From assembly GCF_001553785.1 (NCBI RefSeq), contig NZ_LOJP01000014.1, positions 1 to 64,000 on the forward strand: a stretch of DNA of 64,000 nucleotides. Direction: 5' to 3'. Position 1 is the first letter of the stretch. The number at the start of each line of letters is the position of its first letter. The notes beneath the pieces are model-generated. The model had not been told where the DNA came from. It searched no databases and was given only the letters and a program-made list of their open reading frames with translations. Below are positions 1 through 8,300 of this stretch, piece by piece. Both the position numbers and the translations under genes were made by a program. The stretch is from Actinoplanes sp. TFC3 (lineage in GTDB: Bacteria > Actinomycetota > Actinomycetes > Mycobacteriales > Micromonosporaceae).

Positions 1-1
1 G

Positions 2-298
2 GTCGGGGTGGTGGCGCTGACCGGGGGCGCGAGCCGGATCAGCGTGGCGTTGCCGCCGCCGGACGGGACTTTGACCGTGCGCATGTCGGGCGGGGCGAGT
101 TTGCTGGAGGTGCGAACCTCGCACGCTGTGCCGGTGCGCGTGCGGGTGGCGCGCGGGGCCGGGCAGGTGGTGCTGGCCGGCAAAACCCATGAAGGCGTGG
201 CTGCTGGGGGTACGTTCACCTCGCTGGCCTGGGATGATGCGGCTGACCGGGTGGACGTCGACGCAGCGGCCGGGGTATCCGCACTGACCGTCTCCTGA
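2..298 (+). CDS. C-terminal part of a protein of unknown family (5' truncated by window edge)
   Basis: The frame is open from the first bases of the window to a TGA, so the gene very probably begins upstream. The visible ~99 residues are Gly/Ala/Val rich with alternating hydrophobic positions, as in a beta-sandwich or beta-helix. There is no membrane segment and no catalytic motif. Near the end is a 'WDDAADRVDVD' stretch. It resembles the C-terminal beta domains found in many actinobacterial putative adhesin or DUF4097-like proteins, but this is an impression only. Codon use is typical of the window. No function can be given. Confidence 0.55.
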   Translation, partial: VGVVALTGGASRISVALPPPDGTLTVRMSGGASLLEVRTSHAVPVRVRVARGAGQVVLAGKTHEGVAAGGTFTSLAWDDAADRVDVDAAAGVSALTVS

Positions 299-540
299 CG
301 CCGGCGCGGGATGCCGACGCCATCGGGCGTCCACACCGGCCGTTCTCGAGGCGGACGCGGGCTCAGGACAAGCCCAAGTGGCCGCTTGCTGTCCAGGGCC
401 ACCATGTCGGCAGACCGGCGAGCGAACCGGACTTCCCGGGCACCCGGACCGCCGCACCCCGAGGCCGGGGACGGCGATGCAGCGACGCTCCCCTATGATG
501 CGCGCTACATCAAGCACCCGTAGCCGTCCGGAGGCAAGCC
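299..540 (+). promoter_or_regulatory. Upstream region with candidate -10 box of the coiled-coil/HhH gene
   Basis: This 242-base gap holds no convincing gene. A TATGAT hexamer at 494-499 matches an actinobacterial -10 box about 42 nt before the GTG start at 541. A GGAGG ribosome binding site sits about 8 nt before that GTG. No good -35 box is seen. Confidence 0.4.
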
Positions 541-1551
541 GTGCAACCGTTTCTCTTCCTCGTCGGCGGGCTCGTGGTCGGGGGGATAGCCGGCTGGTTC
601 GCCCGCGGCGCCCGACCCGCCCCTGCCGCCCGGCCGGTCCCCTCCGCCTCGGGCACGTCTGCTGGCTCCGAATCAGGTGGTGCGCCGGCTGCTGTGGCTG
701 CGCCGGTGCGGGGCGTTGCGGCGGAGCCGGGCGTTGCGGTGGAGCAGGGCGCGGTGGCCGTGGCGGATTCCGTTGATGGGGAGCGGGACCCGGAAGCGGA
801 AGGCGCAGCGGAAGGCGAGCGCGCGGCCGAGGAAGAACGCGCCGCCGAAGCGGAACGCGCCGCCCAGGAAGAGCGCGCCGCGGAAGTGGAGCGCGAGGCC
901 GAGGAACAGCGCGAGGCCGAGGAACGGCGCGTCGCGGAAGTGGAGCGCGAGGCCGAGGAACAGCGCGAGGCCGAGGAACGGCGCGTCGCGGAAGCAGAGC
1001 AGGCCGCGCAAGAGCGGGCCGCGGAAGCGCGGCGCGCGGCAGAAGCGGAACAAGCCGCGGAGGCGCAGCGCGCCGCCGAAAAGGAACGGGCCGCGGAGGC
1101 AGAGCGCGCCGCCGAGGTGCAGGACCGAGAGCCCGTACCCGTGAGCGAGCCGAGGCCCGAGCCGATCCCGGTCGCGCAGGCCCCCGAACCCACAGCCGTC
1201 TCCCTCGAGCCAGTGGCCCCGAAGCCCGTCACGACCACCGCAGCGCCGTTCATCCCGGCGCAGGCCACCAGCCCCGACGGGAACCAACCCGCGGCCATCG
1301 CCCCGCAAGCCGCTCTCAGCGTCGAGCCGCACCCCGTGCTCACGCATGAGCCGGACGACCTGACCAGGATCGCGGGCATCGGGCCGAAGATGGCCATGGC
1401 TCTCGCGGCCGGTGGCATCACCACGTTCGAGGAGCTGGCCGCTGCTGACGTGGGCACGCTCAAGGCGACCATCACCGCGGCCGGGATGCGCCTCGCGCCG
1501 ACCATCGCCTTCTGGCCCGAACGCGCCCAGGCCCTGGCCGCAACGAAATAG
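541..1551 (+). CDS. Membrane-anchored coiled-coil protein with C-terminal helix-hairpin-helix domain
   Basis: 336 aa with a GTG start behind a GGAGG site. Residues ~3-22 are a single hydrophobic helix (signal anchor). Residues ~75-200 are an Ala/Glu/Arg-rich, almost uninterrupted coiled coil built from short A-E-x-E-R units, including a perfect 18-residue tandem duplication. A Pro-rich linker (~200-265) follows. The last ~65 residues, around 'LTRIAGIGPKMAMALAAGGI', are a helix-hairpin-helix fold of the type found in DUF4332/L21-associated HhH proteins, usually a nucleic-acid-binding or protein-contact module. It may link the membrane to DNA or act as a cell-envelope scaffold; this is inference. 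A strong bidirectional hairpin follows the gene. Confidence 0.75.
   Translation: MQPFLFLVGGLVVGGIAGWFARGARPAPAARPVPSASGTSAGSESGGAPAAVAAPVRGVAAEPGVAVEQGAVAVADSVDGERDPEAEGAAEGERAAEEERAAEAERAAQEERAAEVEREAEEQREAEERRVAEVEREAEEQREAEERRVAEAEQAAQERAAEARRAAEAEQAAEAQRAAEKERAAEAERAAEVQDREPVPVSEPRPEPIPVAQAPEPTAVSLEPVAPKPVTTTAAPFIPAQATSPDGNQPAAIAPQAALSVEPHPVLTHEPDDLTRIAGIGPKMAMALAAGGITTFEELAAADVGTLKATITAAGMRLAPTIAFWPERAQALAATK
880..987 (+). repeat. Two perfect 54-bp tandem repeats inside the coiled coil
   Basis: Bases 880-933 and 934-987 are identical, each encoding the 18 residues AEVEREAEEQREAEERRV. Shorter degenerate A-E-x-E-R units flank them. Identity at the DNA level indicates a recent in-frame duplication that lengthens the rod. 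Confidence 0.9.
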
Positions 1552-1574
1552 CCGCAACGAACAGAGCTCACCGA

Positions 1575-1613
1575 GGTGCAGCCCCGGACCGATGAGAGGT
1601 CCGGGGCTGCACC
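1575..1613. terminator. Bidirectional terminator hairpin
   Basis: A perfect 16-bp stem (arms 1575-1590 and 1598-1613) encloses a 7-nt loop between two convergent genes that end at 1551 (+) and 1617 (-). There is no T-run, as is usual for high-GC actinobacteria. Confidence 0.85.
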
Positions 1614-1616
1614 ACC

Positions 1617-1991
1617 TCAGAGGTACGGCCGGCTGATGATCTCGATCGCGTGGCCGGCGGGGTCCTTGAAGTAGAAGCCCTGGCCGCCGTGCTCGGCGTT
1701 CACCTCACCGGGTCGTTTCATCTGGGGGTCCGCCCAGTAGGTGATGCCCCGCCCGGCGATGGTGGCCAGGCAGCGGTCGAACAGGTCGTCGTCGACCAGG
1801 AACGCGTAGTGCTGCATCTGGATATCCACCGGCGGCTCGGCGAACTGCAGCAGGACTCCCTCGTCGAGTTGCACGTTGAGGAACAGGCCCCACGACGGGG
1901 CTTCCGGCAGCTCGAACAGGTCACGGTAGAACTGCGCCGAAACGGCTTTGTCCTTGGCGGCGATGATGGTGTGGTTGAAGCGGACTGGCAT
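1617..1991 (-). CDS. VOC (glyoxalase/bleomycin-resistance fold) family protein
   Basis: 124 aa, the usual length for a single two-module VOC protein. The N-terminal 'RFNHTIIAAKDKAVSAQFYRDLF' pattern and the C-terminal 'GFYFKDPAGHAIEII' strand are the paired beta-alpha-beta-beta-beta elements of the fold. Candidate metal ligands are His7, His61 (QHYAF) and the C-terminal Glu (IEII). The substrate is unknown. A GGGAAG sequence lies ~9 nt before the ATG, and a perfect 17-bp palindrome lies about 95 nt upstream. It faces the HhH gene across a shared terminator. Confidence 0.85.
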   Translation of the reverse strand: MPVRFNHTIIAAKDKAVSAQFYRDLFELPEAPSWGLFLNVQLDEGVLLQFAEPPVDIQMQHYAFLVDDDLFDRCLATIAGRGITYWADPQMKRPGEVNAEHGGQGFYFKDPAGHAIEIISRPYL

Positions 1992-2085
1992 GCGTACCGT
2001 CTTCCCGGTCGGTGAAAGAACCCGGCCGGACGCTCACAGCGACCCCAACCACGGAAAAGACCCGGATGCCACGCACCCGGAAATT

Positions 2086-2102
2086 CCACGCACTGTGCGT
2101 GG
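2086..2102. promoter_or_regulatory. Perfect 17-bp palindrome upstream of the VOC gene
   Basis: CCACGCAC-T-GTGCGTGG, arms of 8 bp. It is placed in the promoter region of the minus-strand VOC gene starting at 1991, so it may be an operator. A hairpin role in RNA is the alternative. Confidence 0.45.
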
Positions 2103-2118
2103 CGGCTGAAGAAGCCAG

Positions 2119-2159
2119 AACCTCCGGGGGTAGGCCCATCTGGGGCGCACCCGGAGGTT
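2119..2159 (-). terminator. Hairpin downstream of the second VOC gene
   Basis: Inverted repeat AACCTCCGGG / CCCGGAGGTT (arms 2119-2128 and 2150-2159, perfect) begins 12 nt after the stop of the minus-strand gene at 2172. It is a plausible terminator despite the 21-nt loop and lack of a T-run. Confidence 0.55.
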
Positions 2160-2171
2160 AGCACAGCCACT

Positions 2172-2588
2172 TCAGTGCAGGCAGAACTCGTTGCCCTCGG
2201 GGTCGCGCAGCACGTACGTCAACGGTCCCCGGTCACTGTGCGCCTCGAACAGCGACGCCCCCAGCCCGATCAGCCGTTCCACCTCGTCGGTCTTCTTCTC
2301 GTCGGGTACGTGGATGTCCAGGTGCACGCGGTTCTTCACGGTCTTGCCCTCGGGCACGCGCTGGAAGTACAGCCGGGGTTCCGTGCCGGCGGGGTCGCTG
2401 ACCGCTGCCACCTCGCGGAAGGCCGGGCGACCCCCGATCTGCACGCGGTCCTCGGCGGGCATGCGGCCCGAGGCCACGAGCTGGTCGACCAGCGCCGAGT
2501 GATCTTCCACGACACACCCGAGCACGGCTGCCCAAAATTGGGCCTGGGCGTGGGGATCTGCGCAGTCAAAGGTCACCTGGGTCCGCAT
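2172..2588 (-). CDS. VOC family protein (glyoxalase-like)
   Basis: 138 aa. N-terminal 'TFDCADPHAQAQFWAAVLG' and C-terminal 'YVLRDPEGNEFCLH' are the signature ends of glyoxalase-like domain proteins that are common in multicopy in actinomycetes. The central 'NRVHLDIHVPDEKKTDEVERL' gives the metal-side His. The sequence differs clearly from the neighbouring VOC gene, so this is not a recent duplicate. It is divergent from the cbiM operon, and the 105-bp gap between them carries the candidate Nur box. Substrate unknown. Confidence 0.85.
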   Translation of the reverse strand: MRTQVTFDCADPHAQAQFWAAVLGCVVEDHSALVDQLVASGRMPAEDRVQIGGRPAFREVAAVSDPAGTEPRLYFQRVPEGKTVKNRVHLDIHVPDEKKTDEVERLIGLGASLFEAHSDRGPLTYVLRDPEGNEFCLH

Positions 2589-2620
2589 GGGACGTCATTG
2601 TGCCGTACGCATGTGACGTA

Positions 2621-2639
2621 GTTGCCAATACTATGCAAC
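2621..2639. promoter_or_regulatory. Candidate Nur box (nickel-responsive operator)
   Basis: GTTGC-N9-GCAAC, a perfect 5-bp inverted repeat. The core TTGC-N9-GCAA has the half-site spacing of the Streptomyces Nur box (tTGCaa-N5-ttGCAA). It covers the -35 region of a -10-like TATGCT at 2656-2661, about 55 nt before the metal-transporter start. This placement suits repression when nickel is plentiful. It is inference from the consensus; no Nur gene is in the window. Confidence 0.6.
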
Positions 2640-2693
2640 AACAACAGTAGCGCCATATGCTGCGGGAACGAGCGCGTTCCTGGGGAGGAATCG

Positions 2694-3407
2694 ATGCAGG
2701 TACAGGCGATGCACATCGCCAACGGGATCGTGGACGGGCCGGTCTCGGCGATGTTTGCTGTGTTCGCCGCGCTGGCGCTCGCGTTCTGCGTGTGGCGGGC
2801 CCGGGCGGACCTCGACGACCGCCTCGCCCCGATGGCCGGGCTGGTCGCGGCCTTCATCTTTGCCGTGCAGATGCTCAACTTCCAGGTCCTGCCGGGCGTC
2901 TCGGGGCACCTGCTGGGCGGCGCGCTGGCCGTGGTGCTGGTCGGCCCGTGGGTGGGCGCGCTGTGCGTGTCGACCGTGCTGATCGTGCAGTGCCTGCTGT
3001 TCGCCGACGGCGGGCTCACCGCGCTGGGTCTCAACATCACGAACATGGCTCTGATCGGCACGGCCGCAGGTTACCTGCTGGTCGCCGCGCTCATGCGCCT
3101 GCTCCCGAAGACCCCGGCCGGCGTCGGCGCCACCGCGTTCGTCGCCTCGGTCATCGGGGTCGTGCTGGCCTCGCAGGGCTTCGTGTTCGAGTACTGGCTG
3201 GGCGGCACCACCCACCTCTCGCTCGCCACCGTCTCCGGCACGATGGCCGGGGTGCACGTGCTGATCGGCATCGGGGAGGGCCTGATCGCCGCCACCACCG
3301 TGGCGACAGTGGCCCGGGTGCGCCCCGACCTGGTGTACGCGCTGCGCCGTTTCCGCCCGGCCGCCCCGGCGCCCAAGCCCGTTCCCGTGAAGGAGCCCGC
3401 GGCATGA
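2694..3407 (+). CDS. cbiM: CbiM/NikM-type substrate-binding membrane component of an ECF nickel/cobalt importer
   Basis: 237 aa, multi-spanning. 'MHIANGIVDGPVSA' near the N-terminus is the CbiM/NikM signature; in solved family members the free N-terminal Met-His coordinates the metal. ATG 2694 is chosen because a GGGGAGGA site lies 7-8 nt upstream. That puts five extra residues (MQVQA) before the Met-His, so ATG 2709 (MHIANG...) remains a real alternative and would leave the metal site free. It is the first gene of cbiM-cbiN-cbiQ-cbiO, joined by ATGA overlap to the next gene. A Nur-like operator points to nickel, but cobalt cannot be excluded. Confidence 0.9.
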   Translation: MQVQAMHIANGIVDGPVSAMFAVFAALALAFCVWRARADLDDRLAPMAGLVAAFIFAVQMLNFQVLPGVSGHLLGGALAVVLVGPWVGALCVSTVLIVQCLLFADGGLTALGLNITNMALIGTAAGYLLVAALMRLLPKTPAGVGATAFVASVIGVVLASQGFVFEYWLGGTTHLSLATVSGTMAGVHVLIGIGEGLIAATTVATVARVRPDLVYALRRFRPAAPAPKPVPVKEPAA

Positions 3408-3781
3408 GCAAGCGACTCGGCTGGTTCCTGGCCGGCGGCCTGCTGATCGCGCTGCTGCTGGCCGGGGTGGTCAGCAACTTCGCCTCGGGCAGCCCGGACG
3501 GCCTGGACGCCACGGCCCGCGAGGGCTGCACGGTCAACGCCGACGGCGAGATCACCGGCGGCACCTGCATGGCCCAGCAGGAGAAAAACCACCAGATGGC
3601 CGGCAGCCCCCTGGCCGGCTACGGCATCAAGGGCATCGACAACCCGTACCTGTCGACCGGGCTGTCCGGGGTGCTGGGCGTGCTGATCACCTTTGGCATC
3701 GGCGGCGGGGTGTTCTGGCTGGCGCGCCGGCGCGGCACCAAAGCCGCCGGGCTGGACCGCAGCGAGAAGGCCGGGGTCTGA
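3404..3781 (+). CDS. cbiN: CbiN-like PDGLE-domain component of the metal importer
   Basis: 125 aa with two transmembrane segments, ~6-26 and ~90-112, separated by an extracytoplasmic loop that contains 'SPDGLDAT', the PDGLE-domain hallmark. PDGLE/CbiN proteins are small auxiliary subunits that associate with CbiM and are needed for metal uptake. The loop carries two Cys residues about 18 apart that could form a disulfide. It overlaps cbiM by ATGA and is followed directly by cbiQ, so the genes are translationally coupled. Confidence 0.85.
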   Translation: MSKRLGWFLAGGLLIALLLAGVVSNFASGSPDGLDATAREGCTVNADGEITGGTCMAQQEKNHQMAGSPLAGYGIKGIDNPYLSTGLSGVLGVLITFGIGGGVFWLARRRGTKAAGLDRSEKAGV

Positions 3782-4537
3782 GTGGGCGCCGGGCACGCGC
3801 ATCCGCTGCATCTCGACCGGCCCAGCCCGGTGCACCGGCTCGCCCCCGAGGTCAAGATCGCGGCCACGCTGCTGTTCACGATCGTCGTGGTGGCCACGCC
3901 ACGCGAGGAGTTCTGGGCGTTCGGCGGCTACGCGGTGCTGCTGGCGGTCGTGGCGGCCGTGGCCCGCGTACCGGGAAATTGGCTTCTGAAGCGCGCCTCC
4001 ATCGAACTGCCGTTGGTGCTGCTGGCGATCGCCCTGCCGTTCGCCGGGCATGGCGAGCGGGTGACGTGGCTGGGCATGTCGCTGTCGGTCGACGGGCTGT
4101 ACGGCGCCTGGAACATTTTCGCCAAGGGCACCCTGGGCGTGGTCGCCTCGCTGTTGCTGGCCGCGTCGACCACGATGCGTGACCTCATCCTCGGGCTGGA
4201 CCGGCTGCGCTGCCCCGCCGTTTTCACCCAGATCGCCACGTTCATGCTGCGCTACCTCGACATCCTGGCCGACGACGCGCGGCGCATGCGCGTCGCCCGG
4301 CTCTCACGCGGCTACGATCCGAGGTTCCTGTGGCAGGTCAAGGCGTTCGCGGTGAGCGTCGGGTCACTGTTCCTGCGGGCCTACGAACGAGGTGAACGGG
4401 TGTATCTGGCGATGGTGTCGCGCGGCTACGACGGGCGGCTGCCGCGCGCGGGGCGCGACAAGGCCACGCCCCGCCAGTGGGTGCAGTCGGCGGCGTTGCC
4501 CGTGGCGGCCGCGGCCATTGCGGTGATGGCCAGTTGA
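3782..4537 (+). CDS. cbiQ: CbiQ-type transmembrane (T) component of ECF metal transporter
   Basis: 251 aa, GTG start immediately after the cbiN stop. N-terminal hydrophobic helices are followed by the two coupling motifs of ECF T-components, seen as 'RLSRGYD' and 'MVSRGYDG' (x-R-G family motif), which contact the ATPases. The scaffold joins the substrate-binding CbiM and the CbiO ATPase dimer. It overlaps cbiO by a TTGA start-stop. Confidence 0.9.
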   Translation: MGAGHAHPLHLDRPSPVHRLAPEVKIAATLLFTIVVVATPREEFWAFGGYAVLLAVVAAVARVPGNWLLKRASIELPLVLLAIALPFAGHGERVTWLGMSLSVDGLYGAWNIFAKGTLGVVASLLLAASTTMRDLILGLDRLRCPAVFTQIATFMLRYLDILADDARRMRVARLSRGYDPRFLWQVKAFAVSVGSLFLRAYERGERVYLAMVSRGYDGRLPRAGRDKATPRQWVQSAALPVAAAAIAVMAS

Positions 4538-5274
4538 GCCTGTCCATCAAGGACCTGACGTTTGCCTACCCCGATGGCAGCGTCGCGTTGCGCGGCGTGA
4601 ACCTCGAGGTGGGTGACGGCGACCGGGTGGCGCTGCTGGGCCCGAACGGCGCCGGCAAGACCACGCTGGTGCTGCACCTCAACGGTGTGCTGCACGGCGG
4701 TGCGGGCACGGTCGAGGTCGGAGGGTTGCGCGTCGAGGCCCGTGACCGCGCCCGGCTCGCCGAGATCCGCCGCCGGGTCGGGATCGTCTTCCAGGACCCC
4801 GATGATCAGCTGTTCATGCCCACAGTGGCCGAGGATGTCGCGTTCGGACCGGCGAACCTGGGGATGCGCGGTGCCGAGCTGCAGGCGCGGGTGGACGAGG
4901 CGCTCGAGGCGGTGGGGATGGCCGCACACCGCGATCAGGTGCCGCACCACCTGTCGTTCGGTCAGCGCCGCAGGGTTGCCGTGGCCACGGTGCTGGCGAT
5001 GCGCCCCGAGCTGCTGGTGCTCGACGAGCCGTCGTCCAACCTGGACCCGGCGAGCCGGCGCGAACTGGCCGAGATCCTCGAGCGGCTGCCGGTGACCGTG
5101 CTGATGGTGACGCACGATTTGCCGTACGCGATGCAGCTCTGCCCCCGCTCGGTCATTCTCGATGGCGGCCTGATCGTCGCGGACGGCCCAACCCCGCAGA
5201 TCCTGGCCGATGAGACCTTGCTGCATGCCCACCGCCTGGAGCTTCCCTACGGCTTTCATCCGGTACGCCCATAG
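4534..5274 (+). CDS. cbiO: CbiO-type ATPase of ECF metal transporter
   Basis: 246 aa from a TTG start at 4534 that overlaps the cbiQ stop; no ATG or GTG fits the frame near the first beta strand 'LSIKDLTFAY'. Walker A 'GPNGAGKTT', Q-loop 'FQDPDDQLF' (the ECF-type DPDDQ), signature 'LSFGQRRR' in place of LSGGQ, Walker B 'LLVLDEP' and switch 'THD' are all present, so the enzyme should be active. Only one ATPase is encoded, so the transporter probably uses a CbiO homodimer. Confidence 0.93.
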   Translation: MSLSIKDLTFAYPDGSVALRGVNLEVGDGDRVALLGPNGAGKTTLVLHLNGVLHGGAGTVEVGGLRVEARDRARLAEIRRRVGIVFQDPDDQLFMPTVAEDVAFGPANLGMRGAELQARVDEALEAVGMAAHRDQVPHHLSFGQRRRVAVATVLAMRPELLVLDEPSSNLDPASRRELAEILERLPVTVLMVTHDLPYAMQLCPRSVILDGGLIVADGPTPQILADETLLHAHRLELPYGFHPVRP

Positions 5275-5374
5275 CGCCCGCCACCGCCGGGTGCCCGCGC
5301 CGGCAAGGTGCACCCCGCATCGGCCAGGTGTCCGTAAAATCCGGAAACTGAGGACTGCTCGCATAAGTCCGTTC

Positions 5375-5380
5375 TAGGGT
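5375..5380 (+). promoter_or_regulatory. -10 box of the giant surface-protein gene (leaderless)
   Basis: TAGGGT lies exactly 6 nt before GTG 5387, the spacing expected when the transcript starts on the start codon. The gap 5275-5386 has no clear ribosome binding site for this GTG. Confidence 0.55.
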
Positions 5381-5386
5381 TCGCTC

Positions 5387-8300
5387 GTGGCAACGAGGGC
5401 TTCCCGGCCGCTGGGTTCCGGGACGATGAAAAAGGTGGCGGCGGCCACCGCGACACTGCTGGTCGCCGCGCTGGCGGGCCCGCCATTAGCCGCGTATGCC
5501 GATGTGGGGCCGGTGAGCGTGAGCGCGCAGGGGGCGCGCATCGCGGTCAACGTGCTGGGCGGCGTGGCGCCGGTCACCATCAACCAGCCGGACCCCGCCA
5601 AGACCTGGTCGACCTCCACCGGCGGCGCCGCCAGCACCGCCAGCGTCGCGGGCGCCACGATTTCCAGCGTGCTCAACCTCGCAGCGGTCACCGCGTCGGC
5701 CGGCCCGGTCACCGGGGGTGCCACGGCCACCGCGGGCACCGCCGGGCTCAGCGTGCTGGGCCTGCTCAACGTGGGCGCAGTCAGCACCAGTTGCACCATG
5801 TCGGCTTCCACGATCGCGACGACCACCGACGTCGCCAACCTGACGCTGGCCGGGGCGAACGTCAACCCGGACGTCAACCTGGCGATCGGGTTGCCCGGCG
5901 TGCTGAACGCCATTATCGACAAGCGGATTGCCGCGTACAACGCCGCGAGCGGGCGGCTGGACTACACCGTGCGGGCGATCGACCTGAGCCTGCTCGAAGA
6001 GGGCCCGGTGGTCAACGGCTCGGTGATTGTGGGCGAATCCAAGTGCTCGGGCATCGTGAAGCTCGGCGCGGTGAACCTGGCCGCCGCCGCGCTGGCCCCG
6101 GGCGAGAACGGCACCCCGAAGGTCACCGTCACCAACACCGGCGACATCGCGGCGCCGGCCACCACGATCCGCATTCCGTTGCCGCCCACCGGCTACACGC
6201 TGGGCACGCCCACCGTCACCGGCGGCGGCACCTGCACGACCAGCACCACCCACGTCATCTGCACCGCGGTGACCGTGCCGGGCGGCGGCAACGCGGTCGT
6301 GTCGCTGCCCGTCGCGCTGGCCTCCTCGGCCGGCTCGGCGGCGAACTGGGCCCCGGCGGCCGGAACCATCACCGCGGTGAGCACGCCGATCAGCGGCGTC
6401 ACCGGCACCACGATCAGCGTGACCGGCGGCGGCACCCTGGTCACCCGCCAGCCCGCGCGCAGCACCGGCGGCTCGATCACTGCCGACCCGATGACGGTGG
6501 CCGCGGGCAAGGCCACCACCACCACGATCACCGTGAACAACGACGGCCCGTCGGATGCCACCACCACGGTGAGCATCCCGCTGGCGGGTAAGCCAGCCGG
6601 GGTCTCGATCGCCTCGGCGACCGTCGGCGGCACCGCGTGCTCGGTGGACGCCACCGCGATCTCCTGTTCCGGGGTCACCGTCCCGGGCGGCGGCAGCGCC
6701 ACCATCGCCGTGCGGGCCGCGGCCACCACGACCACCGCGCCGGGCACCACCTGGACCGTGACCGGCATGCAGGCCACGCTCAACGGCACCGCGATCAGCG
6801 GGCAGGGCCGGGTGCTCACCGTCAGCGACCCCGACGTCAACCTCGACACCGGCGTCTCGATCACCCCGGCCACCGCGGTCCCCGGCGGCGGCCCGGCAAC
6901 GCCGAAGGTCAGAGTGGCCAACCTGGGCATCATCCCGGCCACCGGCACCACCATCACGCTGCCCGCGCCCCCGGCCGGCTACACCGCCGGCACGGTCACC
7001 ACGACCGGTGGGGGCACCTGCACCACCACCGCCGGCATCCGCTGCACCGGCGTCACCGTCCCGGCCACCGGCTCGATCACCGTGTCCCTCCCGGTGACGC
7101 TGGGTGCCGGGGTCACGGCGCCGTGGACGGCCACGGCAGACGCCCCGGTCACCGCAACGAGCGGGGATTCCACCGGCACGGTCACCGGCACGATCGTCAC
7201 CGCCGACCCGCGCTGGACCCTGGGTGCCAGCGCCACCGGCCCGGCCGCGCGCACCGTGCGCCCCGGTCAGAACGCCACGATGACGATCACCGTCAGGGAC
7301 AACGGCCCGTCCGACGCGCGCGGCGCCGGCTTCGTGGTGGTGGCCCCGCAGGGCACCACGTTCGGCACGCTGAGCGGGGCTGCCGCGGCCTGCACCCAGC
7401 TCTCCCCCACCACGCTGCGCTGCACCCAGGACATCCCGGCGGCGGGCCCGGCGGTGACGCTGAGCGTCCCGCTGGCCGTGTCCGCCTCGGCCGACCCTGC
7501 CGTCCCGCTGACCGGCGGGTGCGTGAGCCTGGACAACGACACCGACTGCGCCGGTACGAGCGACGTCGCGCTGCCTTCGATCCAGCTGCGCACGCCCATC
7601 GCCAACCGGCTCACCGTCACCACCACCCCCGCCACCGTCGTCCCGGGCCGTTCGGACACCGGCGTGGTGACCCTGACCTCGACCCAGGACGAGGACGACC
7701 TGACGGTCACGATCCCGCTCACCGGCCTGCCGGCCGGGTTCACCGCGAGCACCGCCACCGGCCCGGCCGGGTCGTCGTGCACCGCCGGATCCGCCGCGCT
7801 GACCTGCACCGGGGTGCGGCTGAGCGCGGGCCGCGCGGCCACCATCGATGTGCCGGTGGCGCTGGCGTCCGCGGTGACCCCGCCGGCCACCTGGACCGTC
7901 AGCCCGCTGACCGTGTCCGACAGCGGGGAGCAGCTGAGCACCAGCGGCGCGCTGGCCAGCGCGGGCACCCCGGTGTACCAGCTGACCGCCGAGGTCAGCG
8001 GGCCGGCCGACAACACCGTCGAGCCGGGGCAGACCACCAGCCTGGCGCTGACCGTCAGCAACGCCGGGCCCTCGGACGCGCCCGCCGCCCCGTTCGGCGT
8101 GCTGGCCCCGGCCGGCACCACGTTCGCCCCGCTCGCCGGGGAATCGGCCACCGCGTGCCGGCTGTCCGCGGACTCCACCAGCGCCGCCTGCACGGTCACG
8201 CTGGCCGCCGGGGTCAGCACACCGCAGCTCGTGCTGCCGGTGAACATCCCGGCCGGCGCGGACGTCAACACCCCGCTCGGCGGCGGCTGCGTGGACCTGG

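Noticed and set aside
2589..2693. Cobalamin riboswitch upstream of cbiM
   Set aside because: The 105-bp gap is too short and lacks recognisable B12-box features; a protein operator fits better.
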